This document shows, piece after piece, positions 25,811 through 35,481 of a DNA stretch of 64,000 nucleotides. Both the position numbers and the translations under genes were made by a program. Each line of letters begins with the position of its first letter. The stretch's first letter is position 1. The DNA is taken from positions 2,170,001 through 2,234,000 of the forward strand of contig OZ220708.1 of NCBI GenBank assembly GCA_965116595.1, given 5' to 3'. The DNA is from G963663315 sp963668255. GTDB lineage: Bacteria > Pseudomonadota > Gammaproteobacteria > Arenicellales > Poriferihabitantaceae. The notes beneath the pieces are model-generated. The model did not search any database, was not told where the DNA came from, and saw nothing but the letters and a program-made list of their open reading frames with translations.

Positions 25811-27172
25811 TTACCGGTAGGCAATTTCGGGTAGCCAGGTAACCAGCGCAGGCCACTGAAATACCACCCATACGGCAATCATCTGAAGTATCACGAATGG
25901 AATGACACCCTTGTAAACCTGGGTAATCTCGATTCCCCTGGGAGCTACCCCTTTCATGTAGAAAAGCGCAAAGCCGACCGGCGGTGTAATAAAGGAGGTT
26001 TGGAGACAGACTGCAAACATGACGGTGAACCATACGATGTTGACCCCGAGATCACTGATTATTGGTGCGATCAGAGGCAGGATAATCAGCGTGATTTCGA
26101 TCCAGTCAAGAAAGAAGCCAAGAATGAATGCGGACAACAACACGACAATGACCACACCCTGAGTGCCAAAAGGCAGGGCAGTCAATACTCCCTCGATCAC
26201 CTCATCGCCGCCCAGACCACGCAGTACAAGGGAAAATGCGGTTGCACCGACAAATAGTGCAAATATGTAGGCAGTCGTCCTGGAAGTTTGCTGGACAACC
26301 TCATTCAATCCTTTCCAGGATAGCCTTCTGCGCATCAGGGCGAGCAGGGTTGCGCCCAGCGCACCGACTCCGGACGCTTCTGTCGGGGTCGCAATGCCGA
26401 AGAAAATACTGCCAAGAACAGCAAAAATAAGCAACGCCGGAGGAATGGTGGAGCGCATGACATTGAGCAGGATTTTTGCCGAAACCGGTTCAGCATTTTG
26501 CGGCGCGGGCGCCACACCCGGTACAAACCAGGCATAGCTGACGATGTAGATAGTATAAAGGGCGCCCAGCAACAAACCGGGGAATACCGCCCCCATGAAC
26601 AGGTCGCCAACCGAAATTCCAATCTGATCTCCCATCATGACCAGCATGATGCTCGGTGGAATCAGTATCCCCAGCGTTCCGGTTGCGCAGACAACACCGC
26701 AGGATAGCTCCGGGCTGTATTTGTTCTTGAGCATCAACGGGACACCCAGAATTGCGAGCAGTACGACAGATGCGCCGATAATGCCGGTTGACGCGGCCAG
26801 CAGTACCCCAATGAACACCACAGCAATGGCTATTCCTCCTCTCATCCGACCGAAAAGCCTGGCGAGGTCAGTCATCAGGTCTTCTGCAATACCTGAGCGG
26901 TCCAGCATGATTCCCATGAATATGAACATTGGCAAGGCAACCAGCACCCAGTTGCTCATGACTGCATAAATCCGGTCTACCATGATCGAGGCGTATCCCC
27001 AGTCGACGCCAAAAAATGTATCCAGCCAGGTATCCGACAGTACTGATATCAGGGTGAACAGGATGGCCAGCCCTCCCATCAGCCAGGCGACCGGGTACCC
27101 TAAGAAAATGAAAATAATAAAGGAGGCAAACAGCCCCAGCGCCATGTAGTGATTGGCTTCAAATTCCATCAT
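25811..27172 (-). CDS. dctM: TRAP transporter large permease (DctM family)
   Basis: A 453-residue protein with about twelve helices of the DctM/SiaM type. The start has GLFASFIIFIFLGYPVAWLMG, and typical helix-turn elements include ATGTLGILIPPSIMLVMMGDQ and TEASGVGALGA. It carries the Na+-coupled translocation pathway of a tripartite ATP-independent periplasmic importer. It is the last gene of the demethylase-DctP-DctQ-DctM operon, 9 bp after dctQ, and converges on mnmG. Confidence 0.93.
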   Translation of the reverse strand: MMEFEANHYMALGLFASFIIFIFLGYPVAWLMGGLAILFTLISVLSDTWLDTFFGVDWGYASIMVDRIYAVMSNWVLVALPMFIFMGIMLDRSGIAEDLMTDLARLFGRMRGGIAIAVVFIGVLLAASTGIIGASVVLLAILGVPLMLKNKYSPELSCGVVCATGTLGILIPPSIMLVMMGDQIGISVGDLFMGAVFPGLLLGALYTIYIVSYAWFVPGVAPAPQNAEPVSAKILLNVMRSTIPPALLIFAVLGSIFFGIATPTEASGVGALGATLLALMRRRLSWKGLNEVVQQTSRTTAYIFALFVGATAFSLVLRGLGGDEVIEGVLTALPFGTQGVVIVVLLSAFILGFFLDWIEITLIILPLIAPIISDLGVNIVWFTVMFAVCLQTSFITPPVGFALFYMKGVAPRGIEITQVYKGVIPFVILQMIAVWVVFQWPALVTWLPEIAYR

Positions 27173-27181
27173 CGCAATCGT

Positions 27182-27772
27182 CTACACAGTGCCGCTGGTC
27201 AGTGAATCCCTGTTCTGACCGGGTGGTGATTTCAGTGAGGCCACGACCTTGATAAACCTCGAAATTCCGGCCAGGCAAAGCAGTGAAAAGCTGAATGTCA
27301 GAAATCCCTTGATTATCCACCTGGCGGGTAAGCCATTGGCCGAAGTTGAATGCTCGTTGGTAGACCACGACAATGCCACCAGATCCAGTGAATACCAGAG
27401 CACAAAGATGATGAACGGCAAAAACAACACCATCAATCCGGTTAACTCGAACCACATCTTGCTTTTGTAGGACAATCTGCCGTGCAATACATCGACCCGG
27501 ACATGACCATCCACGATAAAGGTCGAGGACAGGCCCATCAACCAGCCGACCGCGTACAGGTGCCACTGCAACTCCTCAAGCTCGATCATTCCCTGGCTGA
27601 AGGCATACCTGAGGATGACGTTACCAATGATGACCAGCAGCAGGACAACCCAGATCCAGTTGAATATTCCGCATATCGAAAGAACGAAGGCATCCAGCTT
27701 CTTGCTCAAAGGAGTTTCGACCAGAGCATCATGGTGCTCCAGCGATTCAACGATTTCCGCGACTTCAGTCAT
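27182..27772 (-). CDS. dctQ: TRAP transporter small permease (DctQ family)
   Basis: A 196-residue membrane protein with four helices in the DctQ pattern, including ELEELQWHLYAVGWLMGLSSTFIVDGHVRVDVLHGRLS, of which the V-R-V-D-V core is the best-conserved family element. It works as a partner and scaffold of DctM in TRAP importers. It follows dctP across a 115-bp gap that contains a strong hairpin and precedes dctM by 9 bp. Confidence 0.92.
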   Translation of the reverse strand: MTEVAEIVESLEHHDALVETPLSKKLDAFVLSICGIFNWIWVVLLLVIIGNVILRYAFSQGMIELEELQWHLYAVGWLMGLSSTFIVDGHVRVDVLHGRLSYKSKMWFELTGLMVLFLPFIIFVLWYSLDLVALSWSTNEHSTSANGLPARWIIKGFLTFSFSLLCLAGISRFIKVVASLKSPPGQNRDSLTSGTV

Positions 27773-27812
27773 GTCTACCTGTTTAACACGGGGTCATGAT
27801 TGATTCAATAGA

Positions 27813-27847
27813 AAACTCCGCAGTCGATACAATCGACTGCGGAGTTT
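27813..27847 (-). terminator. 16-bp perfect hairpin between dctP and dctQ (attenuator or mRNA-stabilising stem)
   Basis: AAACTCCGCAGTCGAT at 27813-27828 and its exact reverse complement at 27832-27847 enclose a 3-base loop. In the minus-strand transcript it lies just after the dctP stop and is followed by a moderately U-rich stretch (TTTTCTATTG). It may terminate part of the transcription or protect the dctP message, giving more binding protein than permease. Confidence 0.7.
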
Positions 27848-27887
27848 GTGTGGCTGATACCCCAGCCTGCAGGTTTATGTCACAGGA

Positions 27888-28982
27888 TTACTTGAAATCC
27901 CTGGGCAGATAACCCCATTCCTTCCAGATCTGGTAGTCATTATGGAATGCCTGTTGCGATTCCCATACTCTTTTGAAATCCGCATCCTTGGCTGCTTCCT
28001 CGTTTATCACTTGCATGGACACTCTTTTGAGTTCCTGGATGACATCATCAGGCAGCTTGGCAGCAGTAACGCCTTTATCCGCAAAACCCTTGATCTGGGC
28101 TCCCTGCAGTGCCTCACCACGAGTGATTGCCCGCATCGTGGCAGCCGTACATCCCATTTCAAACAGCGCCTTGTCCGAGTCCGAAAGGCCGTTCCAGATA
28201 TCCAGGTTGATCAGCAGGTGGGTTGAGGTCGAAGGCTGGTGCCAGCCAGGGAACAGGTTGTATTTGGCTATTTTGTGAAATCCCAGTATTTCATCGATCG
28301 CCGGCATCGAATATTCCGTTGCATCCAGCGTTCCCTTCTCAAGGGCCGCGAAGATTTCGCCACCCGCCATCAGGGTGGCCGATGCTCCGACTTCATTCAA
28401 AACCATCCCACCAAGTCCCGAGAATCTGATTTTCAGACCCTGTATATCATCCAGCCCCTTGATCGGTTTTCTGTACCAGCCCGCTGTTTCAGGACCAATG
28501 GTACTGCACAGTAAAGGATGCACATTACGCTGGTGATAAATTTCTGCAGCCAGGCCTGCGCCTTCGCCCTCGAACCACCAGGCAGCATATTCCCAGGGTT
28601 CCATGCCGAATGGAACAGCGGAAAACAGCACCGCTGATGGAATGCGTCCCTGGTCATAGGCCAGATAATTATAGGCTGCGGGTAAATCTCCCTTGCTGAT
28701 CGAAGGGGTAATCTCAAGCGGTGGTACGATCTTGCCGGGTTCGTAGATTTTCAGCTTGATACGGCCGTCAGTGGCCCGGTCAAGGGATTTGGAAAGGAAG
28801 GCAATGGGGTCGCCAAGGGCAGGCCAGGCCGTGTTGAAGGTGGACTGGACCTTCCATCTTATATTATCGGCGGCATTTGCCTGTTGAACAGGCGTTATCA
28901 GCAATACTGCCAACGAAATGGAAGTAAAAATGGTCTTCAGACTGGAAACCAGCCTTGATCTGGTAAAGCGGGAGTGAATCAT
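27888..28982 (-). CDS. dctP: TRAP transporter periplasmic solute-binding protein (DctP family)
   Basis: A 364-residue secreted binding protein with a signal peptide of about 37 residues ending in QQANAAD. The mature part begins RWKVQSTFN. It carries GLKIRFSGLGG and AGGEIFAALEKGTLDATEY, segments typical of the TakP-like DctP subgroup whose ligands are carboxylates bound through a conserved Arg (here Arg in KIRF). It delivers a substrate to DctQM. The placement 71 bp after a dimethylglycine/sarcosine-dehydrogenase-like gene suggests a methylated amino acid or related carboxylate, but this is inference. Confidence 0.93.
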   Translation of the reverse strand: MIHSRFTRSRLVSSLKTIFTSISLAVLLITPVQQANAADNIRWKVQSTFNTAWPALGDPIAFLSKSLDRATDGRIKLKIYEPGKIVPPLEITPSISKGDLPAAYNYLAYDQGRIPSAVLFSAVPFGMEPWEYAAWWFEGEGAGLAAEIYHQRNVHPLLCSTIGPETAGWYRKPIKGLDDIQGLKIRFSGLGGMVLNEVGASATLMAGGEIFAALEKGTLDATEYSMPAIDEILGFHKIAKYNLFPGWHQPSTSTHLLINLDIWNGLSDSDKALFEMGCTAATMRAITRGEALQGAQIKGFADKGVTAAKLPDDVIQELKRVSMQVINEEAAKDADFKRVWESQQAFHNDYQIWKEWGYLPRDFK

Positions 28983-29053
28983 TGATTTTATCCTCGGTGT
29001 TAAGTAATTATAAATGGACGGCGCATTCTAGGTTGAACTCGGATTGCAGTCAA

Positions 29054-31513
29054 TCAACCTCGCATTCTTTCTGCTTTGGGGTCGTACATTGCAGACAGAC
29101 TGGCTCTCGCAGGAACGATACGGCCGCCAACATCGATGGCAAACGCCCCGGAGGCGATATAGTCGGCATCCACACCTTCGTCATTGTAGACATATCCCAT
29201 TCCGACTGCCCCGCCCAGTGTATGACCGTAGTTGCCTGAGGTCAGATGTCCGACCCGCTTGCCATCCCGCAGAATCGGCTCGTGGTGATACAGTACTTCT
29301 TCCGGGTCCTGGAGCAGGAACTGCGTCATGCGTTTTCTTTTCCAGCTTCCGGTCTCTTTTTGCCGAAGCATGGCGTCGCGGCCAATGAAAGGAATATCCT
29401 TTTGATAATCGCAGACAAACCCGAGCCCGCATTCCAGCGGCGTATCCGTGTCGGCGACATCGTGGCCAAAGTGCACGAATTTCTTTTCGATGCGGCCACT
29501 GTCCAGCGCATGCAGTCCGGCCATCGCCAGGCCGTATTTTTCACCGGCCTGCCACAGCGTATCGAATCCATGACGCGCCATATCTGCGGGGATGTACAAC
29601 TCCCACCCCAATTCCCCTACAAAGGAAACCCGGGCCGCTCGCCCGACCGCACAACCTATTTCAACCGGTCTGGTCATCCCGAACGGAAATGACGACGTAC
29701 TCATGTCGATTCCAAGAACATCACTGAGCAATGCCCTGCTGTTCGGCCCCATTACGCCCAGCACAGCCAGGCTGCTGGTGACGTCAGTGACCGTGCAGAA
29801 CGCATCATCCGGGATATTCCGCGCCAGCCAATCCAGGTCCTTGTGAGTCACTGCGGCCGCGCTCACCACCAGAAACCTGTTTTCCTCAAGACGGGATACC
29901 GTTAAATCAGCCTCGATGCCACCGCGTTCATTCAGCCAGTGGGTATATACCATCCTGCCTGTCGGGACATCGACGTTTGCGCTGCATATTTTCTGCAATG
30001 CGCGACAACTGTCCTTGCCCTGTATCAGGTACTTTGAAAAACTGCTTTGATCGAAAAGAGCGACATTCTCACGAAATGCCTGATGTTCCGCGGCAGAATA
30101 ATCGAACCAGTTCTGCTTTCCGAAACTGTATTCATATTTCGGTTCGATACCTTGCGGGGCAAACCAGTTCGGACGTTCCCACCCGGCCACTTCACCGAAG
30201 CAGGCATTGCGTTCAACCAGTTTTTCATGGATGGGAGAGTGACGCACGTTTCTGGCTGTTTCCATCTGCCTGTAGGGCCAGTGATTGTCGTATAACAACC
30301 CGAGGGTTTCGCTGACTCTTTTCTCAAGATACTGACTGTTTCCCTGAAATGAATACATGCGGCGAATATCCACGCTCCACAAATCCAACGGGGCATGACC
30401 ATAATGCATCCATTCCGACAGCGCCTTGCCTACACCGCCGGAACTCTGGATGCCGATCGAATTCAAACCCGCGGCCACGAAAAAATTCCGAACTTCGGGG
30501 GCTTCGCCAATATGAAACTGATCATCCGGGGTAAATGATTCAGGTCCGCAGAAAAACTTCCGCCAGCCGACCTGCTGCAACATCGGTACACGCACCATTG
30601 ATTTTTCCAGCACTGGCATCATCTGTTCATCGAAATGGCCGTCAATTTCATCGAAACTGAAATCCTCGGGGATGCCGTTTTGTCCCCACGGCAATGCGTT
30701 CGGTTCAAATTGCCCGACCAGCAGACTGCCTGCATCCTGTTTGTAGTAGGAACAATTGTCATGGTCCCGCATCACAGGCAGATCCAGCGGCAAGTGGTCG
30801 AGTTTCTCGGTCACCGCATAATAGTGCTCTGCTGCATGGAGCGGGATATTCACTCCGGCCATCCTGCCAACCTCCCGGGCCCACATTCCCGCGCAATTGA
30901 CCACAAACTCCGATTGGATATCGCCTTGATTGGTATTTACGCCGCAAACCCGGCCGTTTTCAACCACGATACCGGTGACTTTTACGCCTTCAAGGCACAA
31001 TACACCCCGATTGCGGGCGCTCTTTACAAAGGCAGCAGTAACGTCTACCGGACTGGCATAACCATCCTGTGAAACCCAGGTTCCACCCAACAGGTCTCCA
31101 GTCTCCAGGTACGGATAAAGCTCTTTTATTTCCTGCGGCGTAATTATATCCACCTGGGTTACACCAAAGGCGTTATTCATTGACGCTACCCGTTTCAACT
31201 CTTCAAATCGCCCTTCGCTGTGTGCAATGCTGATCGAGCCCACCTGTTTGAACCCGGTTGACTGCCCGCTTTCCTTTTCTATCTCCGCCAGAACCGACAT
31301 CGAATACCGGGCCAGCTCTGCGTGGCTTTCATTGGCGCGCATGATGCCGATCAGTCCGGCGGCATGCCAGGTGGTGCCGCAACTGAATTGGCTGCGCTCA
31401 AGCAGCACGACGTTGTTCCAGCCGATTTTTGCCAGATGGTAGGCTACGCTGGAGCCGATGACGCCACCGCCTATAATTACCGCAGTTGCGTTTGCTGGAA
31501 GTTCAGGGGACAT
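29054..31513 (-). CDS. Dimethylglycine/sarcosine dehydrogenase-like FAD-GcvT fusion enzyme
   Basis: An 819-residue two-part enzyme. Residues about 1-380 are a DAO-type FAD oxidoreductase with TAVIIGGGVIGSSVAYHLA; the Trp-His pair in CGTTWHAAGL places His50 where these enzymes attach FAD covalently. Residues about 440-815 are a GcvT-like folate-binding region followed by a GcvT C-terminal barrel (SGNYGHTLGGAVGMGYV). Family members oxidatively demethylate N-methyl amino acids and pass the methylene group to tetrahydrofolate. It heads the operon with the TRAP importer, which probably supplies the substrate. Whether it acts on dimethylglycine, sarcosine or another N-methyl compound is open. Confidence 0.9.
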   Translation of the reverse strand: MSPELPANATAVIIGGGVIGSSVAYHLAKIGWNNVVLLERSQFSCGTTWHAAGLIGIMRANESHAELARYSMSVLAEIEKESGQSTGFKQVGSISIAHSEGRFEELKRVASMNNAFGVTQVDIITPQEIKELYPYLETGDLLGGTWVSQDGYASPVDVTAAFVKSARNRGVLCLEGVKVTGIVVENGRVCGVNTNQGDIQSEFVVNCAGMWAREVGRMAGVNIPLHAAEHYYAVTEKLDHLPLDLPVMRDHDNCSYYKQDAGSLLVGQFEPNALPWGQNGIPEDFSFDEIDGHFDEQMMPVLEKSMVRVPMLQQVGWRKFFCGPESFTPDDQFHIGEAPEVRNFFVAAGLNSIGIQSSGGVGKALSEWMHYGHAPLDLWSVDIRRMYSFQGNSQYLEKRVSETLGLLYDNHWPYRQMETARNVRHSPIHEKLVERNACFGEVAGWERPNWFAPQGIEPKYEYSFGKQNWFDYSAAEHQAFRENVALFDQSSFSKYLIQGKDSCRALQKICSANVDVPTGRMVYTHWLNERGGIEADLTVSRLEENRFLVVSAAAVTHKDLDWLARNIPDDAFCTVTDVTSSLAVLGVMGPNSRALLSDVLGIDMSTSSFPFGMTRPVEIGCAVGRAARVSFVGELGWELYIPADMARHGFDTLWQAGEKYGLAMAGLHALDSGRIEKKFVHFGHDVADTDTPLECGLGFVCDYQKDIPFIGRDAMLRQKETGSWKRKRMTQFLLQDPEEVLYHHEPILRDGKRVGHLTSGNYGHTLGGAVGMGYVYNDEGVDADYIASGAFAIDVGGRIVPARASLSAMYDPKAERMRG

Positions 31514-31622
31514 GTTTGGTTCTCTTGAGTTAAAAATGATATTTCAGAAAAGGTGACTATCTGAAATGCAGTTCAGGATGCAAATCAACAGACAATCCGG
31601 ATGGATTGATCTTGAGTTGCTG

Positions 31623-33815
31623 TCAATTCCGTTTTTTAATGCTCTTGGTTCGCACTGATTTCTTGCTGCGCTTGGTTTTCAGCCGGGTCTGGGCGTATTC
31701 GATCAACTGATGCTGGCAACCAATGGCTTTGGGCGACTTGCAGACTCGCTTTATATAGTTGCCATCGGGTTGCATTTCCCAGGAATCAACATCGTCGTCG
31801 AGCAACGTGTCGAGAATCAGACGAAGCTCATTCTGCAATGATTTCCTGTTGATTGGAGTTACCACTTCAACCCGGCTTTCAAGGTTTCTTTTCATCAAAT
31901 CGGCAGAACCGATCAAGTACTCTTCCGCCCCATTGTTCCAGAAATAAAACACCCGGCTGTGTTCGAGGAAGCGACCTACTATGCTGATCACGGTCACATT
32001 TTCCGACAGTCCTTTTATGCCTGGGCGTAACCGGCAGGTATCCCTGATAATCAAATCAACTTTTACCCCCGCGACTGAGGCACGGTACAGGGCTTCCACA
32101 ATGTCCTTGTCCTCAAGGGCATTCGATTTGATCTGAATCAGCCCCTTGCCGCCTTCGGCAGCCTGGGTGATTTCCCGGTTGATCTTGAGAATCAACTCTT
32201 TTTTCAGTTGTTTTGGAGAAACCAGGAGCTGTTTGAAAGTCCGTTTCCTGGAATGGCCGGTAGTCAGGTAGTTGAACAACTCGGTGACGTCGTTGCCGAT
32301 CTGGTGGTCGCAGGTCAATAATCCCAGATCGGTATATTGTCTGGCTGTTCCTCCATGATAATTACCGGTGCCGATATGAACATAGCGTCTGAGCCTGTCG
32401 GAATCCTGGCGTACGACCATCAATACTTTGCAATGGGTTTTCAGGCCGATGACGCCATAGGTGACATGGATGCCGGCGCGCTCCATGTGTTCTGCCCATT
32501 TGATATTGGCGGCCTCATCAAATTTTGCCTTTAACTCAACCACTACCGCAACCTGTTTCCGGTTATTCGCGGCCTGAATCAACAAATCGACAATGCGGGT
32601 TTCTTCGTCTGTACGATATAATGACATCTTGATCGCCCGAACCTGTTCGTCATTGGCCGCTTCCTTCAGGAACCTGACGACAGAGGTATTGAATGATTCA
32701 TAAGGATGTTGCAGCAGTATTGAATTGGCTTCGCGGATGGTATTGAAAATACTGCGCTGCCCCTCCTGCAGTCTGTGGTGATTAATCGGTAGATGGGTGG
32801 GGTAGTGAAGCTCTGATTGCGGCAGTGATACCAGTTCGAACAGATCCTTCTGGGCGAGCAGGCTTCCGGATTCGAATACGTCCATTTCCACATTCAGGCC
32901 AAGTTGCTCCGCAAGCATTTTCTTTCTGTCGTCTGACATGCCCTTGTTGACCGTAATCCGAACGATCGGCGCAATTCGCCGATCACGTAACTCCGATTCA
33001 ATCATTGCGAGCAGGTCACTGACTCCGGATTCCTGCTTTTCCGCAGCCGCGTTCCTTGAAATATAAAAATAGTCAAATTCGAAATCCTGTTCGCCGGGGA
33101 AAAGCAGGTCCAGGTTGCGGGCAATGATCTGTTCCAGCGGAACAAAATGGCTGGTATCCGGAATCTGGACAAAGCGCGGTACGTCAGCGCCCACCGGAAC
33201 CTTCACCCTGGCCACGAACAAATCTTCATCCTTGATGGATGGCAGGGTCACCAGTATGTTCAAGGATAAATTGGAAATGAAGGGAAAAGGGTGGGCCGGA
33301 TCGAAAATCTGGGGTGTGACCAGTGGGAAAATATTTTCGAAATAGTGGTGCCGCAAGGCGTCCTGCTGATCTTGATCAAGTTCATCGTATTTCAGGATTC
33401 TGATATCGTTTGAATCCAGTTCAGCCAGAAGTTCAGGCAGCGCACTGTCATTGATCTCTTCGAGTTCCTTTACCAGTTTCCTGCACTCTGTCAGTTGTTG
33501 TTCCGGGGAGTGCCCGTCAACCGTCAATTCGACAACGCCGGCCAGTTGCTGAAGTTTTAAACCGCCAATGCGTTTCATGAAAAATTCATCGATGTTCGAG
33601 GCAAAGATCGCGAAAAACTTGAGGCGTTCAAGCAGGGGGTTTTCAACGTCCATCGCTTCGCACAGCACCCTGCGATTGAATTGAAGCCAGGTGATCTCCC
33701 GATTCAGGTAAAGATCAGGAGCGGTCAGGTCATCGACAGGCATATCCGTGGTGACCGATTTGTCATCTGGCATCAGGGGAGCCGGAGATTTGTCAGGTTC
33801 TGTATTTAGTGACAT
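31623..33815 (-). CDS. ppk1: Polyphosphate kinase 1
   Basis: A 730-residue PPK1 of normal size. The N-terminal domain has YLNREITWLQFNRRVL and ASNIDEFFMKR. The two catalytic histidine regions are YVHIGTGNYH and RFLEHSRVFYFWN, the latter in the phospholipase-D-like C2 domain. It polymerises ATP gamma-phosphate into polyphosphate, reversibly, at the inner face of the membrane. The C-terminus is very basic (KTKRSKKSVRTKSIKKRN). It is divergent from the CorC-like gene across 154 bp; no clear Pho box was seen. A Ppx/GppA homologue is encoded 25 kb away. Confidence 0.96.
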   Translation of the reverse strand: MSLNTEPDKSPAPLMPDDKSVTTDMPVDDLTAPDLYLNREITWLQFNRRVLCEAMDVENPLLERLKFFAIFASNIDEFFMKRIGGLKLQQLAGVVELTVDGHSPEQQLTECRKLVKELEEINDSALPELLAELDSNDIRILKYDELDQDQQDALRHHYFENIFPLVTPQIFDPAHPFPFISNLSLNILVTLPSIKDEDLFVARVKVPVGADVPRFVQIPDTSHFVPLEQIIARNLDLLFPGEQDFEFDYFYISRNAAAEKQESGVSDLLAMIESELRDRRIAPIVRITVNKGMSDDRKKMLAEQLGLNVEMDVFESGSLLAQKDLFELVSLPQSELHYPTHLPINHHRLQEGQRSIFNTIREANSILLQHPYESFNTSVVRFLKEAANDEQVRAIKMSLYRTDEETRIVDLLIQAANNRKQVAVVVELKAKFDEAANIKWAEHMERAGIHVTYGVIGLKTHCKVLMVVRQDSDRLRRYVHIGTGNYHGGTARQYTDLGLLTCDHQIGNDVTELFNYLTTGHSRKRTFKQLLVSPKQLKKELILKINREITQAAEGGKGLIQIKSNALEDKDIVEALYRASVAGVKVDLIIRDTCRLRPGIKGLSENVTVISIVGRFLEHSRVFYFWNNGAEEYLIGSADLMKRNLESRVEVVTPINRKSLQNELRLILDTLLDDDVDSWEMQPDGNYIKRVCKSPKAIGCQHQLIEYAQTRLKTKRSKKSVRTKSIKKRN

Positions 33816-33969
33816 TTGTCATGCCGTAGGAAAAATCATCGCATCAATTATACAATTATTTATTGAAAACAAAGTCATAATGGGCCATATTAGCACCAAT
33901 TTATTCTTGAGGAAGCATGCTTTTACATGTCCGAGCACCCCCCCAGTCTGTTATTAACCGAAAATATTG

Positions 33970-35481
33970 ATGGAACAGTTTCTGCACACCATGAATCAGC
34001 ATTGGCTGCCTGTGGTCGAATACTTCGCATTCGACGTGAGCCTGCTTGCACAGCCGGACATGATCGTCCGACTCGGGGTGCAGCTTTGCCTGCTGGTTTG
34101 CTCGGCATTCTTCTCCAGTTCTGAAATCGCGTTATTCTCTCTTTCCCGGCTCGACCTGCAGCAACTTCGCCGGGAACAGAACCCTCAATCAAAAACCATT
34201 CATGAGTTGCTCGATCAGCCGCGCAGGCTGATTATTTCCATTCTCAGCGGTAACGAACTCGTCAACATCGCTGCCACCGCCAATATGGCGTTCATACTGT
34301 TCATTCTTTATGGCGCCGACAAGGTCGTGGCCATCAATCTGCTGGTCATGGTGCCGTTGATGCTGATGCTCGGTGAAGTTACGCCGAAAACCATCGCAGT
34401 CGGAAATCCGGTCCGTTACAGCACCCGCATCGTTGCGCAACCACTGGCATTGTGGATCAAGGTCATCACGCCGGTTCGCTGGGCGATCAGGGGCATTGCC
34501 GACAGGATCACGACGTTGCTGGTCGGGGAAATCAAGACGGCTGGCAACATCCTGCAGGTTGATGAATTCCTGACCCTGGTTGAGCAGGTCTCCGAAGAAG
34601 GTACGCTCGATGACACCGAGCGTGCCCTGATCTACAATTTGCTTGAGGCCAGTGAAACGGAGATCGTTGAGGTAATGACACCCAGGACGCAGATGGCGTT
34701 CCTGAACGTTGAGATGAGTGTGCCGGAAATGGTAGAGAAATTCATTGCCTACCGCCACCCCCGGGTGCCGGTATTCAAGACCCACAGGGATAACCTGGTC
34801 GGCTTTGTTCACGCCGAAGACATTTTACGCATGGTGCTGGATAATGAAGATCTGGCAGCGCTCATGCCTGAAGACATCATGCACCCCCCCGTAGTCGTGC
34901 CGTTGACTAAAAAAGTCGATGAAATGTTTGATTTCTTTCAGTTGAATCAGGTTCGGGCGGCGGCATGTCTGAACGAATTCGGCGGTGTCGAAGGTTTCAT
35001 CACCATGCGGGGAGTATTGAACTTCATTTTTGGTGATGTCAGCGGAGGCTCGAAAGCCACCGCGGGACTGTATGCGGAAAAAGACTACAACATTTATGAA
35101 GTCCCTGGAGACATGAAGCTCAATGATTTCAACAATCTGACCAATTTTGGCATTGAAGACCCGCGAATGACCACGGTCGGGGGTTACGCCTTCCGCCTGC
35201 TGGACCGGCTGCCCCGGGAAGGAGACCGTGTTGAAAGTGAAGACATCCTGATCCAGATCATTGAAATGGATGATCACCGCATTTCCAGAGTGCGCGTTGC
35301 CAAGGGTATGGATGAAGGGGATTTTATCGATTCGGAAGATATGATCCGGACAGAAGAGGAATCCGGCAACGACGCAGGAGTCGGGGACAGAGGCGAGCCG
35401 GATGAAATACCGGAGGATGTCGATGAAACAGTCGCAATCAGATCCGAAGAGGAGTCAGACCCCGTGGAGAAGAAATCATGA
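33970..35481 (+). CDS. CNNM/CorC-type transporter (DUF21-CBS-CorC), first of tandem pair
   Basis: A 503-residue protein. The N-terminal DUF21 membrane domain (four helices, about 45-200) contains CSAFFSSSEIALFSLSRLDL. A CBS pair (about 235-360) with VMTPRTQMAFL and VVVPLTKKVDEMFDFF follows, then the CorC/HlyC C-terminal domain and an acidic, low-complexity tail. CNNM/CorC proteins are linked to Mg2+/Co2+ efflux. Start chosen at the ATG at 33970; the TTG at 33967 is directly adjacent in frame. Its last codons overlap the second CorC-like gene by 4 bp. Confidence 0.9.
   Translation: MEQFLHTMNQHWLPVVEYFAFDVSLLAQPDMIVRLGVQLCLLVCSAFFSSSEIALFSLSRLDLQQLRREQNPQSKTIHELLDQPRRLIISILSGNELVNIAATANMAFILFILYGADKVVAINLLVMVPLMLMLGEVTPKTIAVGNPVRYSTRIVAQPLALWIKVITPVRWAIRGIADRITTLLVGEIKTAGNILQVDEFLTLVEQVSEEGTLDDTERALIYNLLEASETEIVEVMTPRTQMAFLNVEMSVPEMVEKFIAYRHPRVPVFKTHRDNLVGFVHAEDILRMVLDNEDLAALMPEDIMHPPVVVPLTKKVDEMFDFFQLNQVRAAACLNEFGGVEGFITMRGVLNFIFGDVSGGSKATAGLYAEKDYNIYEVPGDMKLNDFNNLTNFGIEDPRMTTVGGYAFRLLDRLPREGDRVESEDILIQIIEMDDHRISRVRVAKGMDEGDFIDSEDMIRTEEESGNDAGVGDRGEPDEIPEDVDETVAIRSEEESDPVEKKS

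Noticed and set aside
31514..31622. Glycine or other riboswitch ahead of the demethylase operon
   Set aside because: The 109-bp leader is too short and lacks recognisable conserved cores.
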